Assembly: GCF_022170825.1 (NCBI RefSeq)
Contig: NZ_CP081878.1
Span: 2,630,001 to 2,694,000 of the forward strand
Reading direction: 5' to 3'
Origin: Exiguobacterium acetylicum
GTDB lineage: Bacteria; Bacillota; Bacilli; Exiguobacteriales; Exiguobacteriaceae
DNA: 64,000 nucleotides
Shown here: piece by piece, positions 45,490 to 55,295 of the stretch
How positions within the stretch are numbered: position 1 is the stretch's first letter
Layout of the letters: the number at the start of each line of letters is the position of its first letter
Notes under the pieces: model-generated
Told to the model about the DNA's origin: nothing
Seen by the model: the letters and a program-made list of their open reading frames with translations, nothing else
Databases searched by the model: none
Position numbers and translations under genes: made by a program

Positions 45490-48237
45490 TCATTGATATT
45501 TTGTTGTTTCAGTTAATTTGTATTTGTTCGACAGTTCAAGCCAAATTGTTTTTCCTTTGATTGTCTTCACTTGAATGTATGGACGACCTTGCGAAACACG
45601 GAGTGCGAGCAATTCACCCTGTTGATCGGCGTGTGTTTCACTCGCTTTATCCCAGTTGCGACCTAGTTTTCGTTCAACGAAGATATGTTTCCCTTTTTGG
45701 ACAGCACGCCAGTTTCCGACTTCTGCTTTTCCTTTGACCGGTACAGCCGTCTCTGCACCTTGAATCGAGATGATTGCTGGATCGTGGTCACTCGCGCTAC
45801 CGTCTGCTTCCATATACTCTGAGTTGATATTGACGATATCAGACGACGTGTATGACTTCAGGTTGTTCGAGATCAAGATGTGGTCGAGCACCTGTGCGTT
45901 TCCGTTATAGACATAAGAGTAACGCTCCGATTCCGGAAGATCGTCGACTGTGTTCCACAAGTTATCGCCTTTTAAGATATCAAGCGTCTTCGAAAACTGG
46001 AAGTCGTTCAAGTCACCGAGTACGACGACGTTCGATCCTTTGACTTCTGTCTTCAATTCAGAGACGAAATCTTGGACGATGTTCGCGATTGCATGACGCT
46101 GGACTTCACTCTTACGTACAACCGGTTGGTTTTTACCGAAGTCCGCTCCGTCGCCACCTTTTGAGTTGAAGTGGTTCGCGATGACATGATACGAATCACC
46201 GTTAAAGAGGAATTCTGCGACGAGTGGTTTCCGTGAACTCGCGAAGTTCGGATCCGTCGGCTGAATGCGACCTGGGTTTTTCGTTAACTTACCATCTTCC
46301 ACCGAAACGGCTTCTGTCGCGCCACCCTTTTCACCTGGTGCGAGTGACACACGTGCTGGATTGTAGAGGAATCCGACACGGATGTTTCCGCCTGGCTGTC
46401 CGCCATCCTTCTTGTCTTCTGGTGCGATATCCGTATACGCATAGCGAATTCCTGTTTTTGCTTCGATTGCTGCAATTAATGTCTCGAATGATTTTGAGGC
46501 ATCAACCGTGCCACTATCTGTTGCACCATCGTTATCCTGCATCTCTGTCAAACCAACGATGTCCGGTGTCTTGAGGAATGTCGCGATACCTTCTGAGACG
46601 CGATCGACTTTTCCAGCGTCTGCTGTCGAGGCAAAGTTCTCAACGTTGTAAGAAGCAACTGTCAAACGAGACTCACCCGTTTCGATGTTCGTCGGTTGAC
46701 GATCCGCTTCGCGCGTGATGAGTTCCGGCAGATCCGCTGCTTTTGCGAGTACTTTATAAGCCGAATAGTTATAGCTCATGACACCTTCGATTGTTCCGTT
46801 GAATGTATCACCAGCTTTCGCACGGTACGACGAGCTGCCCATCTCGACGAAGAGACGCTCTGGATTGACGTTGTCTTTCGTCAGAATCGGAGTTCCGCGT
46901 TTCGTGTAGACCTTATCCGCTGTCTGCGTCCGAACTGGAATCGTCCGGTTCGCTTGTGGTCCTGTGACGATTGCGTTCGGTAAAGCGACACGCATACCTT
47001 CTAAGCTTTCATATAAGTCGATCGCATCTTCTTCTGGATCAAACTGAGCGAAAGAGTCGTTATCGACGACTTGCGTCGGAATCAAGACGCCTTTATCGCC
47101 GAGAACGATACTTGCTGGTAACCCTTCGTTAAGCGCACCTTTGACGAGATTGACCGTGCTGATTTCCGTGACCGCTAAATCTGTATCGAACTTATCGCTG
47201 TAGCCGCCAAGCAACCACTCTTTGACATATCCTGTCGTCGCGACTTTTTGTCCAACGGCAGCACCATGGTTTTTCGCGTAGACGAGAATCCCTTCCGACG
47301 TCCGGCTGTCGTTATCCGGATTCGGATCTTGCATGTAGAAGTTGTTCGCATCGACGACGTACGTGACGACACCTGTCGTTCGGACGAGTTGATCTGCGTA
47401 AGGCGACGTATGCGCAACGCCTTGGATGTTGCTGATTTTCGTGATTGGTGGCGCGATGTAATACTTGAATGTCGAAACAGCTGACGTTTTACCGTCCTTG
47501 ACGGCAACTGCTTGAATCGTCACTTCATCATTGATCGTAATCGGTGACGAATAGACCGGACTGTCGACAGTCGGTGTTGTGCCATCAACCGTATAATGAA
47601 TCGTTCCTTCACCTGACAATGTCACTTGATCCCCACGTTCGACTTCACTGACTGGAGAAGCTGTAGGTGCTGCGAGAACATCGCCCGCTTCTGTCTGATG
47701 ACTGCCGAGATTCGTCAGTGTATCAACTGGGAAGCTCGTCCACTGTGATGGTTCGTACGTTTTAGCACCTGAAGTGACACCTGATTTCCGGACGAGTGTC
47801 GTATCTTTCGCGAAATCCGTCGATGAACCGAGCGGTCCGATGATATCAAGGACGACGTCGCCCTTTTTCAGTGCGATTGGATCATTTCCGTTGAAGTTCA
47901 ATGACCCCGTCGTTAATTGTGCTTTGGCTTTGATATCTGCATTCGCACTCGAGTTCGCGATGACGAAGGTCTTCCCTGGATCGACTTTCCCCGATAGTGT
48001 GATTTTCGCTTCTGACGGTCCACCATTCGTATATTGAACGAGTGTATAGTCTGCTAAATCAATGATTTGCCCCGACCCATTGTATAGCTCGATTGCCTTG
48101 TTGTTACTTGTTCCCTCTATGTATTCAGACAAGATGACGCCTTCGCCTTCTGCCCCGACAAGACCCGCTTGTGGAAGGATTCCTGCTGTTAATACTCCGG
48201 CCAATGCCCACTTTCCAAACGTACTGCCGTATTTCAT
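45490..48237 (-). CDS. Secreted multidomain nuclease (YhcR/ExeM-like)
   Basis: 915 residues with a signal peptide (GKWALAGVLTAGILPQAG). Domains: lamin-tail domain ~30-150 (GVILSEYIEGTSNNKAIELY), a chitobiase C-terminal-like module (HYTVDGTTPTVDSPVYSSP), an OB-fold nuclease-associated domain (VRTTGVVTYVVDANNFYMQD), then an endonuclease/exonuclease/phosphatase domain (~530-850) with VASYNVENFAS, GLTEMQDNDG, VIANHFNSKGGDG, VVLGDLNDFQFS and SDHDPAIISI, and a small C-terminal tail domain. No LPxTG sorting motif. Predicted extracellular DNase/phosphodiesterase for nutrient or phosphate release or biofilm DNA turnover. ATG 48237 follows AGGGGGT. Confidence 0.88.
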   Translation of the reverse strand: MKYGSTFGKWALAGVLTAGILPQAGLVGAEGEGVILSEYIEGTSNNKAIELYNGSGQIIDLADYTLVQYTNGGPSEAKITLSGKVDPGKTFVIANSSANADIKAKAQLTTGSLNFNGNDPIALKKGDVVLDIIGPLGSSTDFAKDTTLVRKSGVTSGAKTYEPSQWTSFPVDTLTNLGSHQTEAGDVLAAPTASPVSEVERGDQVTLSGEGTIHYTVDGTTPTVDSPVYSSPITINDEVTIQAVAVKDGKTSAVSTFKYYIAPPITKISNIQGVAHTSPYADQLVRTTGVVTYVVDANNFYMQDPNPDNDSRTSEGILVYAKNHGAAVGQKVATTGYVKEWLLGGYSDKFDTDLAVTEISTVNLVKGALNEGLPASIVLGDKGVLIPTQVVDNDSFAQFDPEEDAIDLYESLEGMRVALPNAIVTGPQANRTIPVRTQTADKVYTKRGTPILTKDNVNPERLFVEMGSSSYRAKAGDTFNGTIEGVMSYNYSAYKVLAKAADLPELITREADRQPTNIETGESRLTVASYNVENFASTADAGKVDRVSEGIATFLKTPDIVGLTEMQDNDGATDSGTVDASKSFETLIAAIEAKTGIRYAYTDIAPEDKKDGGQPGGNIRVGFLYNPARVSLAPGEKGGATEAVSVEDGKLTKNPGRIQPTDPNFASSRKPLVAEFLFNGDSYHVIANHFNSKGGDGADFGKNQPVVRKSEVQRHAIANIVQDFVSELKTEVKGSNVVVLGDLNDFQFSKTLDILKGDNLWNTVDDLPESERYSYVYNGNAQVLDHILISNNLKSYTSSDIVNINSEYMEADGSASDHDPAIISIQGAETAVPVKGKAEVGNWRAVQKGKHIFVERKLGRNWDKASETHADQQGELLALRVSQGRPYIQVKTIKGKTIWLELSNKYKLTETTKYQ

Positions 48238-48313
48238 GATGAGACCCCCTATTGAATTTTCTGACACTTCTTTATAATATCAGATTATATTCTCAAGAGT
48301 GTATATTTTTCGT

Positions 48314-48354
48314 AAAAAAAGATACCATCCTTCGTAAATGAAAGAAATGGTATC
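48314..48354 (-). terminator. Terminator of the YdaT-like gene
   Basis: gataccat (48321-48328) pairs with atggtatc (48347-48354); T7 follows on the minus strand. Confidence 0.85.
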
Positions 48355-48366
48355 GCTTACAACATT

Positions 48367-48546
48367 TTATTGTTCGTCTTTGTGACTTTCGTACCACTTT
48401 TCAGCTTGCGACGTCGCAATCGGAATTGCCCGTCCTTCCTCGTATCCTTCTTCTAGTAAAGCGTTCGCAATCTCGATCGCCTTCTTTCGAAGTGGTGGAT
48501 CGAAGTTCTTGAATGAATCTGGGTAGTCGTTCTCATTCCATGGCAT
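48367..48546 (-). CDS. Small YdaT-like protein
   Basis: 59 residues: MPWNENDYPDSFKNFDPPL, KKAIEIANALLEEGYEEGRA, then ATSQAEKWYESH. It resembles the C-terminal or N-terminal unit of B. subtilis YdaT-like general-stress proteins; function unknown. ATG 48546 with GGGGGTGACGAC upstream. The long region upstream on the same strand folds extensively. Confidence 0.75.
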   Translation of the reverse strand: MPWNENDYPDSFKNFDPPLRKKAIEIANALLEEGYEEGRAIPIATSQAEKWYESHKDEQ

Positions 48547-48576
48547 GTCGTCACCCCCTTCTTTCAGCTTTACCCG

Positions 48577-48780
48577 AAAAAAGGCACAAAAAAAACGCCT
48601 CATCAGCGTGTCGTTGTTTTGGTTGTCATGAGAATCGAGGATTACAGGTGATCAAAACACCTGAAACGACGAAAGCCCTACCTCTCTTTCGTTGTTACGG
48701 CTCCTTGGCCGCGCCAGCTGAATCAAGCATTTTAGCAAGAATCGTGATGCGTCTGCAACGGACGCATGATACTGGGATTT
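48577..48780 (-). ncRNA. Long structured 5' UTR of the YdaT-like gene
   Basis: Read on the minus strand: hairpin atgcgtc/gacgcat (48757-48777 area), a ggc/gcc hairpin, a strong aacgacgaaag/ctttcgttgtt stem-loop (about 48661-48694), a caggtg/cacctg hairpin (about 48646-48664), and finally acgc-tgatgag-gcgt with T8 that looks like a terminator about 30 bases before the ribosome site. Successive hairpins followed by a terminator are the layout of a riboswitch or attenuator, but I match it to no known class. Confidence 0.45.
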
Positions 48781-49146
48781 TTAGAAATAGCTCGGGAATG
48801 AGCGGAAAAGTATCGATTGGAAGGTTTATCTTGCTGGGTCAACTTCTCCTCGTAGTATGAAGAAGGACAAAATAAAAGCGATGACTTATGTCTGACTCAT
48901 TTGTCAGTAGCGGTCTAAAAATCCTGACCTGTCGATTTAATTGTATGATATGGATTGAAGATTCTCACATGAGTGATCATCCCCGATTCATGACTTTTAA
49001 TAATATAGCACACATTTCTTTATAAAGTCAATCTTTCTTCTAAAAAATCGTTTTTATTCTACTTAGAATCGGTATTGCACCTATCGTCAAAGCCGAGTAT
49101 CGTGAAGAAGACTTATTACTATAGAAGAAATGAGGGAAAATCCATC
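48781..49146. other. Intergenic region before the YyaL-like gene
   Basis: AT-rich sequence between the structured UTR (minus) and the plus-strand gene at 49147. I see no convincing promoter, operator or small gene; plus-strand open frames here lack ribosome sites. Confidence 0.5.
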
Positions 49147-51177
49147 ATGTCGAATCGACTTATCCATGAAACGAGTCCCTACCTACTACAACACGCACAT
49201 CAACCCGTCGATTGGTATCCGTGGGGAGAAGAAGCTTTCATCGCAGCAAAGGTAACAGGAAAGCCAATCTTTTTATCGATCGGTTATTCGACGTGTCATT
49301 GGTGCCATGTGCTCGCCCACGAAAGCTTCGAGGATGAAGAAACAGCACGTCTATTAAACGAACGTTATATCTCAATTAAGGTCGACCGGGAAGAACGTCC
49401 CGACATCGACCACCTCTATATGACAGCTGCCCAAGTCATGAACGGGCAAGGCGGCTGGCCGCTCAGCGTCTTCATGACAGCGGATCAACAACCGTTTTAT
49501 ATCGGCACGTATTTTCCGAAGACGCCTCAGTTCAATCGCCCAAGCTTTCGTCAGGTGACGCTACAGCTGAGCGAACAATTCCGCCGTTCACCGGATAAGA
49601 TTGCACAAGTCGGACAAAATATGTCACAGACGCTTCATGACGTATTGCAGCCGACTTCTTCGACTAGCGCTTGGGATGAATCGATCATTCACGACACCTT
49701 TGATCAAGCGATGCGGCAATTCGATCGTCAACACGGTGGATTCGGAGAGGCACCGAAGTTCCCGTCGCCTGCCCTACTCCGTTTCTTACTCGATTATTAT
49801 CAGTTCGCAGAGGACGAGACGGCACTCCACATGGTCATGCGGTCATTGATCGCGATGCGTGACGGTGGAATGACCGATCAAGTCGGCTACGGTTTATTCC
49901 GCTATACGGTCGATGCCAAGTGGGAAATTCCTCATTTCGAGAAAATGCTTTACGATAACGCTTGGTTTGCGACGCTATGTATCGAGACGTATCAAGTGAC
50001 CGGACAAATCCGCTTCCGGCGCTACGCAGAAGAAGTCCTCTCGTTTACGGAGCGTGAATTGACCGCACCGGACGGCACCTTCTATGCTGCACTTGATGCG
50101 GATAGCGAAGGGGGCGAAGGACATTATTATACGTTCACGTCAGTAGAACTTGCGGACTTACTCGGACCGGATGCACTGTTCCCGCGCTTCTATCATGCTT
50201 CACCGTCCGGAAACTTCGAAGGACGCAACGTCTTTTACCGGACAGGCCGAACGCTCGAGGCGTTTGCACGTTCGGTTGACCTATCACCTGCTGAGACAGC
50301 GGCACAACTCGAACGTGAGCGGCAGCTTCTCCTTCACGCGCGAAATGAACGCACGCGTCCGTTTCGCGATGATAAGCGCTTGACGGCTTGGAACACGATG
50401 ATGATTTCAGCATTTGCCAAAGCCGGTCGTGTCTTTAGCGAACCTCATTACACGAATGTCGCAGCGCGTGCTATGACGTCGCTCGAGAAAGTCGTCCGGA
50501 CTGAGAATCAGCTTGCCGTTCATTACCGCGAAGGACAAGCGACCGGGCACGGATTTCTTGACGACTATGCTTACTTGATCGATGCACATCTTGAACTGTT
50601 CCAATCGACACGACGGGCACTGCATCTGAAGGAGGCTTTAACACTAGCTGATGTGTTACGCGATCAGTTTCAGACAGCAGATGGTTATTTTTATTTAACC
50701 TCTTTGCGCTCCGACCAGCTACTCGTTCGTCCGCTCGATCTGTATGACGGTGTGACACCTGCCGGAAACAGTGTTGCCTTGAACGCTTTCTTTACGCTCA
50801 GCCGCCTTACTGGGCATCTCATCTATCAGGAAAGTGCTGAACGGGCTCTCGTAGCCTTAACAGAAGAAGTCCGGCAACAACCGACCGGCTTCGCCTCACT
50901 CGTTAGTATCTTCACCTCTCGGCAGATGGAACCGAAGGAGTTGATCCTCTTGATTCCAGAAGAAGCAGACATTCCAATTGAAGTACATCAACTGCAACAG
51001 ATGCGCTTACCGGAAGTCGCCTTGTTGATTGGTACGAAACACGATTTGTTACCGCTCGTCCCACTGCTCGCAGATTATCCGGAACCAGACGAACCGACCG
51101 CTTACCTGTGTCATGACTTTACTTGTGAACGTCCAACGACGAATTTGAAGGAACTCCTCGCACGTCTCAATATCTGA
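49147..51177 (+). CDS. YyaL-type thioredoxin-fold/six-hairpin protein (DUF255)
   Basis: 676 residues. N-terminal DUF255 thioredoxin-like domain: [20 protein letters not shown] and the C50-H-W-C53 pair in [29 protein letters not shown] and [11 protein letters not shown]. The rest is an alpha/alpha toroid like N-acylglucosamine 2-epimerases ([22 protein letters not shown]). Homologue of bacterial YyaL and of human SPATA20; function unknown, perhaps redox-linked carbohydrate handling. ATG 49147 ([10 protein letters not shown]) fits the family start. Confidence 0.9.
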   Translation: MSNRLIHETSPYLLQHAHQPVDWYPWGEEAFIAAKVTGKPIFLSIGYSTCHWCHVLAHESFEDEETARLLNERYISIKVDREERPDIDHLYMTAAQVMNGQGGWPLSVFMTADQQPFYIGTYFPKTPQFNRPSFRQVTLQLSEQFRRSPDKIAQVGQNMSQTLHDVLQPTSSTSAWDESIIHDTFDQAMRQFDRQHGGFGEAPKFPSPALLRFLLDYYQFAEDETALHMVMRSLIAMRDGGMTDQVGYGLFRYTVDAKWEIPHFEKMLYDNAWFATLCIETYQVTGQIRFRRYAEEVLSFTERELTAPDGTFYAALDADSEGGEGHYYTFTSVELADLLGPDALFPRFYHASPSGNFEGRNVFYRTGRTLEAFARSVDLSPAETAAQLERERQLLLHARNERTRPFRDDKRLTAWNTMMISAFAKAGRVFSEPHYTNVAARAMTSLEKVVRTENQLAVHYREGQATGHGFLDDYAYLIDAHLELFQSTRRALHLKEALTLADVLRDQFQTADGYFYLTSLRSDQLLVRPLDLYDGVTPAGNSVALNAFFTLSRLTGHLIYQESAERALVALTEEVRQQPTGFASLVSIFTSRQMEPKELILLIPEEADIPIEVHQLQQMRLPEVALLIGTKHDLLPLVPLLADYPEPDEPTAYLCHDFTCERPTTNLKELLARLNI

Positions 51178-51183
51178 CCATTT

Positions 51184-51215
51184 ACCCTCTTGTTTAAAAA
51201 AACAGGAGGGTTTTT
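51184..51215 (+). terminator. Terminator of the YyaL-like gene
   Basis: accctcttgttt pairs with aacaggagggt, then T5. Confidence 0.9.
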
Positions 51216-51378
51216 CAAAAAACCAGACCCCTTTTTTCAAAATAATTCAATATCTTATTCATAAAAATCCGATATTGTCGATAGTAAGGATAGGCAACAG
51301 AACTTACAACTTAGACTTAGACATCCTAGAAGCCGATTCCGTCCAACCGGACGAATATCTACTAGGAGGAAAGATACT

Positions 51379-54300
51379 TTGAACACGACATCATTCTCGA
51401 AGACCTTGAAGGTGTTCGCGAGCTTTCTCATCGTTTTCAGCATCGTTTTAACATCTTTACCAGTAGCTGAAGCAGCGACGACGAAAGCAACGACCTATCG
51501 TCTGTCTACCGATAGTTATCTGTATGACAAGACGGCATCTTCTCGGAAACGCTTGTTGACGATCAAGACCGGAACTGTCGTTTCATCCACGTATGCTTCT
51601 GGCGCGTTCAGAAGAATTACGTACGCTGGAAAAACGGGATATGTCGCGTCGAAATACCTCACGCTGTATGAAAAGAAACAAACCGTTTCTGGTCAGCGTT
51701 ACCTCGTCCTCAAAAAAACACCGATCAAAAAGACGGCAGTCTCGACTGCATCGACGATCGGTACGTTGAACGAAGAGGATGTGTACTACACGTCACAACG
51801 TGTGACGAATCCGTATGGTGAAACATGGTACCGCGTCAAATATGACGGAAAGACGGGCTATGTTGCCGCTGGAGCAAAAGCAGTTGCCTATAAAAAGGTG
51901 ACGAACACGACGTCACGAACGGTCGATGCTTATATTTTGCGTCAATACGCCGGAACGGGTTATCCGAAAGTCCAAACCATTCCATCTGGAAAAGACGTTA
52001 AAGTCGTCGGTCGGATCGAGAACTGGGTCAGCGTCCAGTACGGTGGAAAGAAAGGCTACATGCATCAAGATGCGTTCGCCTCTTCCGAAAAACAAAGTGT
52101 GACACTGATTCCAAAAACACGGTATCAGACGAAAAGTGCGACACCGCTTTACAGTCAAGCTGAAGCGAAACAAAGCTTAGCGAGTCTTCCAAAAGGTGCA
52201 ATCGTTACTTCAAGTGCTAAGACGGCAACGTATCATCAAGTCACATACGCTGGTAAGACAGGTTATATCTTATCCGCTACATTGGCAGAGTACACAGAAA
52301 AAGCAAAACTTCCATCTTCACGCTTCCTGTTGACCTCGTCACTTGCCATCAAAGCTACACCTGCAGCAAATGGAAAAACACTTGCGACACTAAGTGCCGG
52401 AAACGTCTATTACACGAAAACACGTGTGACGAATCCGCTCGGTGAAATATGGCATCAAGTATCAAAAGAAGGTAAAGTCGGCTTTGTCTTAGCGAATCAA
52501 GCAAAAGCAATCGCTTATGAGTCGCAATCCAATCTTTCATTAAAGACAACAACATCGACGACGATTCGCTCGTATGCGGGTCCATCGTACGCTGCAGTGC
52601 AAACAATCCCAAGTAACACGATCATCCGGATTTCCGGAAACATCGGTTCATGGTACCGTGTCAGCTACAATGGAAAAACAGGCTATGCTGCATCAAGTAC
52701 CTTTACGACACTTGCAACGAAGCAAAAAATTGCAGGAGCACGCTTTGAACTTGAAAAAGCGGTTTCTATCAAATCGTCACCAGATGCAAAAGCATCCACT
52801 CTTGCGACACTCCAGACCGGTGATATCTACTACACGACGCAACTCGTCACGTCAAACGGACAGCAATGGCACCGTGTTAGTAAAGATGGCAAGACAGGCT
52901 ACATCCCTGTCGGTCAAGGCAAGAGTGTTCGTTATCAATCGGACCGAATCGCCATGCAAACGACGACTTCGACCCCACTCCGTTCATATGCCGGAAACAC
53001 CTACGCAACCGTCAAAACGATCCCTTCTGGTACAAGCATCACAGTGACTGGAATGATCGACGACTGGTATCGTGTGACGTATAGCGGAAAAACAGGTTAC
53101 ATCGCTTCACGTTACGTGAAGGAAAAAGTCATGACGCAATCGATTCCTTCTTCTTATTATCGCCTTGGGCGTACCGTTGAAGTAAAAGCATCACATCAAG
53201 CGGCTGCTGACACTGTCATTCGCCTTTCCTCTGGAGACGTCTACACGACGAATCAAATCGTCACGACGGGTCGCTCGGAGCAATGGCATCGTCTGACGGT
53301 TGATGGCAAAACAGGTTACATCCAAATCAATCAAGGTTCACCCGTTACGTATGAAGCAGTCAATGGTCATCGCTATCAGGCAACGACCGATACGACACTT
53401 CAGTCGGATGCCGGTTCAGCGTATGCAACGGTAACGAAGCTACCAAAAGCAGCCGTCGTTCAAGTAACAGGTAGTCTCGACAATTGGTTGAAAATCAGCT
53501 ATTCCGGTAAAAGCGGCTATGTCTTAAAATCAACGCTGACACCGTACACAGAAACGAAAAAGATTACGGGTGCGCGCTTCTTAGCGAATCAATCACTCGC
53601 TGTCAAACAAGCACCAAACGATCAAGCATCGACTGTTACGACGCTCTCGTTCGGGAATGTTTATTACACGTCTTCTTTGATCACATCGTACACGAACAGT
53701 TCGTGGCATAAAGTAACGATTGATGGCAAAACGGGTTATATCCAGACTGGTCAAAACACGTCATCCATCAAGTACGAAGCAAAACAGAAATTTTATGTAC
53801 GGGCTACATCAGATGCGGCTTTACGTTCTTATGTCGGTAGCTCATACAACGTCATCAAGACGATTCCTAAAAATCTCGTCGTTACCGTAACTGGTCAAAT
53901 TGGTGACTGGTATAAGATTTCCTATGATGGCAAAAGTGGTTATGCGTATAAGGGGGCGTTCGTGACGACTTCTTCGAAATTAAACGTCTACAATTCTGTT
54001 CCAACACCGTATACGTTCGATAGTTTCATTAGCGCACAGATGAAACTGAACCCACCGCCGCAAACGGATATCTACAAAAACAAATTGATGTATGTCAGCA
54101 CTAGTTATGTACGTCTAGGTGGTGGACTTGACCCAGTCAACGGAACACTTGCGACCGTCACAGCGACAACACCACTCAACATCCGTTCTGGTGCTTCAAC
54201 AGCAAGTCACGTCTACGGTCAGTTCCAGCCCGGTCGGATGATTCGCGTTTATCAATCCGTCAGTGGTTTCTATACGACGTATCCACGGGTCTATACGAGT

Positions 54301-54963
54301 GCAACGAATTACTCGACGATCCAGTGGTTGAACGCACTCGAAACAGATGTCCGCAATGCTGCTGATCCACTGAAAATCGACCGAAATTCTTCTGATTTCT
54401 ATCAGTTCCTTGATCTATCGAAGACAACAGGTGCAACACCTGCGACACTCGATAAGATGTTAGCGAACGTGACGAAAGGATTAGGTATCTTCAATAAGTG
54501 TAGCAACGGTAGTTGTGGTCAAGCGTTCATCGATGCTGGTCAAAAATACAGCGTCAACGAAGCGTACTTGATCTCACACGCTTTACTTGAGACAGGCAAC
54601 GGACAATCGACACTCGCAATGGGTGTGACATGGAATGGACGTAAAGTCTACAACATGTACGGAATCGGTGCGTACGATTATGATGCGATCAACACCGGTG
54701 CCGCTTATGCCTATAGCCAAGGGTGGTTCACACCAGAAGCAGCCATCGTCGGTGGTGCCGAATTCATCAGCACGAAGTACATCCACAATGCCTACGGACA
54801 AAACACGCTCTATAAGATGCGTTGGAGTCCGATGCGTCCTGGTAGTCACCAGTACGCAACAGACATGGGTTGGGCCGTCAAACAGACGTCGCGCATCTAT
54901 TCACTCTATCAACAGATGGATAGCTATACAGCAACCTTCGATATCCCAGTCTTCGCTCGTTAA
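51379..54963 (+). CDS. Large secreted autolysin: about 13 SH3b repeats and a glucosaminidase domain
   Basis: 1194 residues from a TTG start with AGGAGG upstream. Signal peptide ends SLPVAEAA near residue 33. Then about twelve SH3b units, each closing with a GKTGY-like motif, mostly alternating two kinds: one with VYYT..VTN...WH.V.DGKTGY and one with LRSYAG..Y..V.TIPSG...WYRVSY.GKTGY. A thirteenth SH3 (LNIRSGASTASHVYGQF) leads into a C-terminal endo-beta-N-acetylglucosaminidase domain (AYLISHALLETGNGQSTLAM, YNMYGIGAYDYDA). It should cut glycan strands of peptidoglycan, with the SH3b array binding the wall, comparable to LytD. Glu in LLETGNG is the likely catalytic acid. Confidence 0.9.
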   Translation: MNTTSFSKTLKVFASFLIVFSIVLTSLPVAEAATTKATTYRLSTDSYLYDKTASSRKRLLTIKTGTVVSSTYASGAFRRITYAGKTGYVASKYLTLYEKKQTVSGQRYLVLKKTPIKKTAVSTASTIGTLNEEDVYYTSQRVTNPYGETWYRVKYDGKTGYVAAGAKAVAYKKVTNTTSRTVDAYILRQYAGTGYPKVQTIPSGKDVKVVGRIENWVSVQYGGKKGYMHQDAFASSEKQSVTLIPKTRYQTKSATPLYSQAEAKQSLASLPKGAIVTSSAKTATYHQVTYAGKTGYILSATLAEYTEKAKLPSSRFLLTSSLAIKATPAANGKTLATLSAGNVYYTKTRVTNPLGEIWHQVSKEGKVGFVLANQAKAIAYESQSNLSLKTTTSTTIRSYAGPSYAAVQTIPSNTIIRISGNIGSWYRVSYNGKTGYAASSTFTTLATKQKIAGARFELEKAVSIKSSPDAKASTLATLQTGDIYYTTQLVTSNGQQWHRVSKDGKTGYIPVGQGKSVRYQSDRIAMQTTTSTPLRSYAGNTYATVKTIPSGTSITVTGMIDDWYRVTYSGKTGYIASRYVKEKVMTQSIPSSYYRLGRTVEVKASHQAAADTVIRLSSGDVYTTNQIVTTGRSEQWHRLTVDGKTGYIQINQGSPVTYEAVNGHRYQATTDTTLQSDAGSAYATVTKLPKAAVVQVTGSLDNWLKISYSGKSGYVLKSTLTPYTETKKITGARFLANQSLAVKQAPNDQASTVTTLSFGNVYYTSSLITSYTNSSWHKVTIDGKTGYIQTGQNTSSIKYEAKQKFYVRATSDAALRSYVGSSYNVIKTIPKNLVVTVTGQIGDWYKISYDGKSGYAYKGAFVTTSSKLNVYNSVPTPYTFDSFISAQMKLNPPPQTDIYKNKLMYVSTSYVRLGGGLDPVNGTLATVTATTPLNIRSGASTASHVYGQFQPGRMIRVYQSVSGFYTTYPRVYTSATNYSTIQWLNALETDVRNAADPLKIDRNSSDFYQFLDLSKTTGATPATLDKMLANVTKGLGIFNKCSNGSCGQAFIDAGQKYSVNEAYLISHALLETGNGQSTLAMGVTWNGRKVYNMYGIGAYDYDAINTGAAYAYSQGWFTPEAAIVGGAEFISTKYIHNAYGQNTLYKMRWSPMRPGSHQYATDMGWAVKQTSRIYSLYQQMDSYTATFDIPVFAR

Positions 54964-55013
54964 GAAAACGATGAACCAACGCCTTTAACTCAATGAGTGT
55001 GTTCTAACACACA

Positions 55014-55063
55014 AAAAAGGAAAGACCATTCCGATGATCCCACCGGAATGGTCTTTCCTTTTG
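55014..55063 (+). terminator. Terminator of the autolysin gene
   Basis: aaaggaaagaccattccg pairs with cggaatggtctttcctttt, a very strong stem with T-rich tail. Confidence 0.95.
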
Positions 55064-55077
55064 TTGTTAGTAGCGAA

Positions 55078-55215
55078 CGATCAGAATCATCCTCAACTCC
55101 TGCAGGAAAAGAAAGCGCGCGCGGCGCTTTCGACAGGGATAGATAAGACCCGACAAACTGCATGAAATGCAAGGGTGTCGCGGCTTACCTCCCGCCTGCG
55201 GAAAGGGAGGATGAC
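55078..55215. repeat. Bacillaceae-type intergenic repeat-like element
   Basis: Holds the landmarks ctcctgcaggaaaag, gataagaccc, a cttacctcccgcctgcgg stretch and ggaaaggga in the order of the dispersed cctgcggg...cgcctgcggaaagcg elements found between genes in many Bacillaceae. It has complementary GC-rich segments and no coding frame. Only this copy is in the window, so repeat status rests on resemblance. Confidence 0.4.
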
Positions 55216-55295
55216 CGACTGACTCATTCGTTTTATGAAACGACAGATTTGTGATATTGCGAAGAGAACCCCTGCATTTACGCGGAAGGGCTCCC

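Noticed and set aside
48513-48860. 115-codon plus-strand open frame
   Set aside because: No ribosome site, antisense to the YdaT-like gene and to the folded leader; composition is arbitrary.
51379-54963. Tandem DNA repeat array
   Set aside because: The periodicity is from SH3b domains in a coding region; DNA copies have diverged and it is not a CRISPR or satellite.
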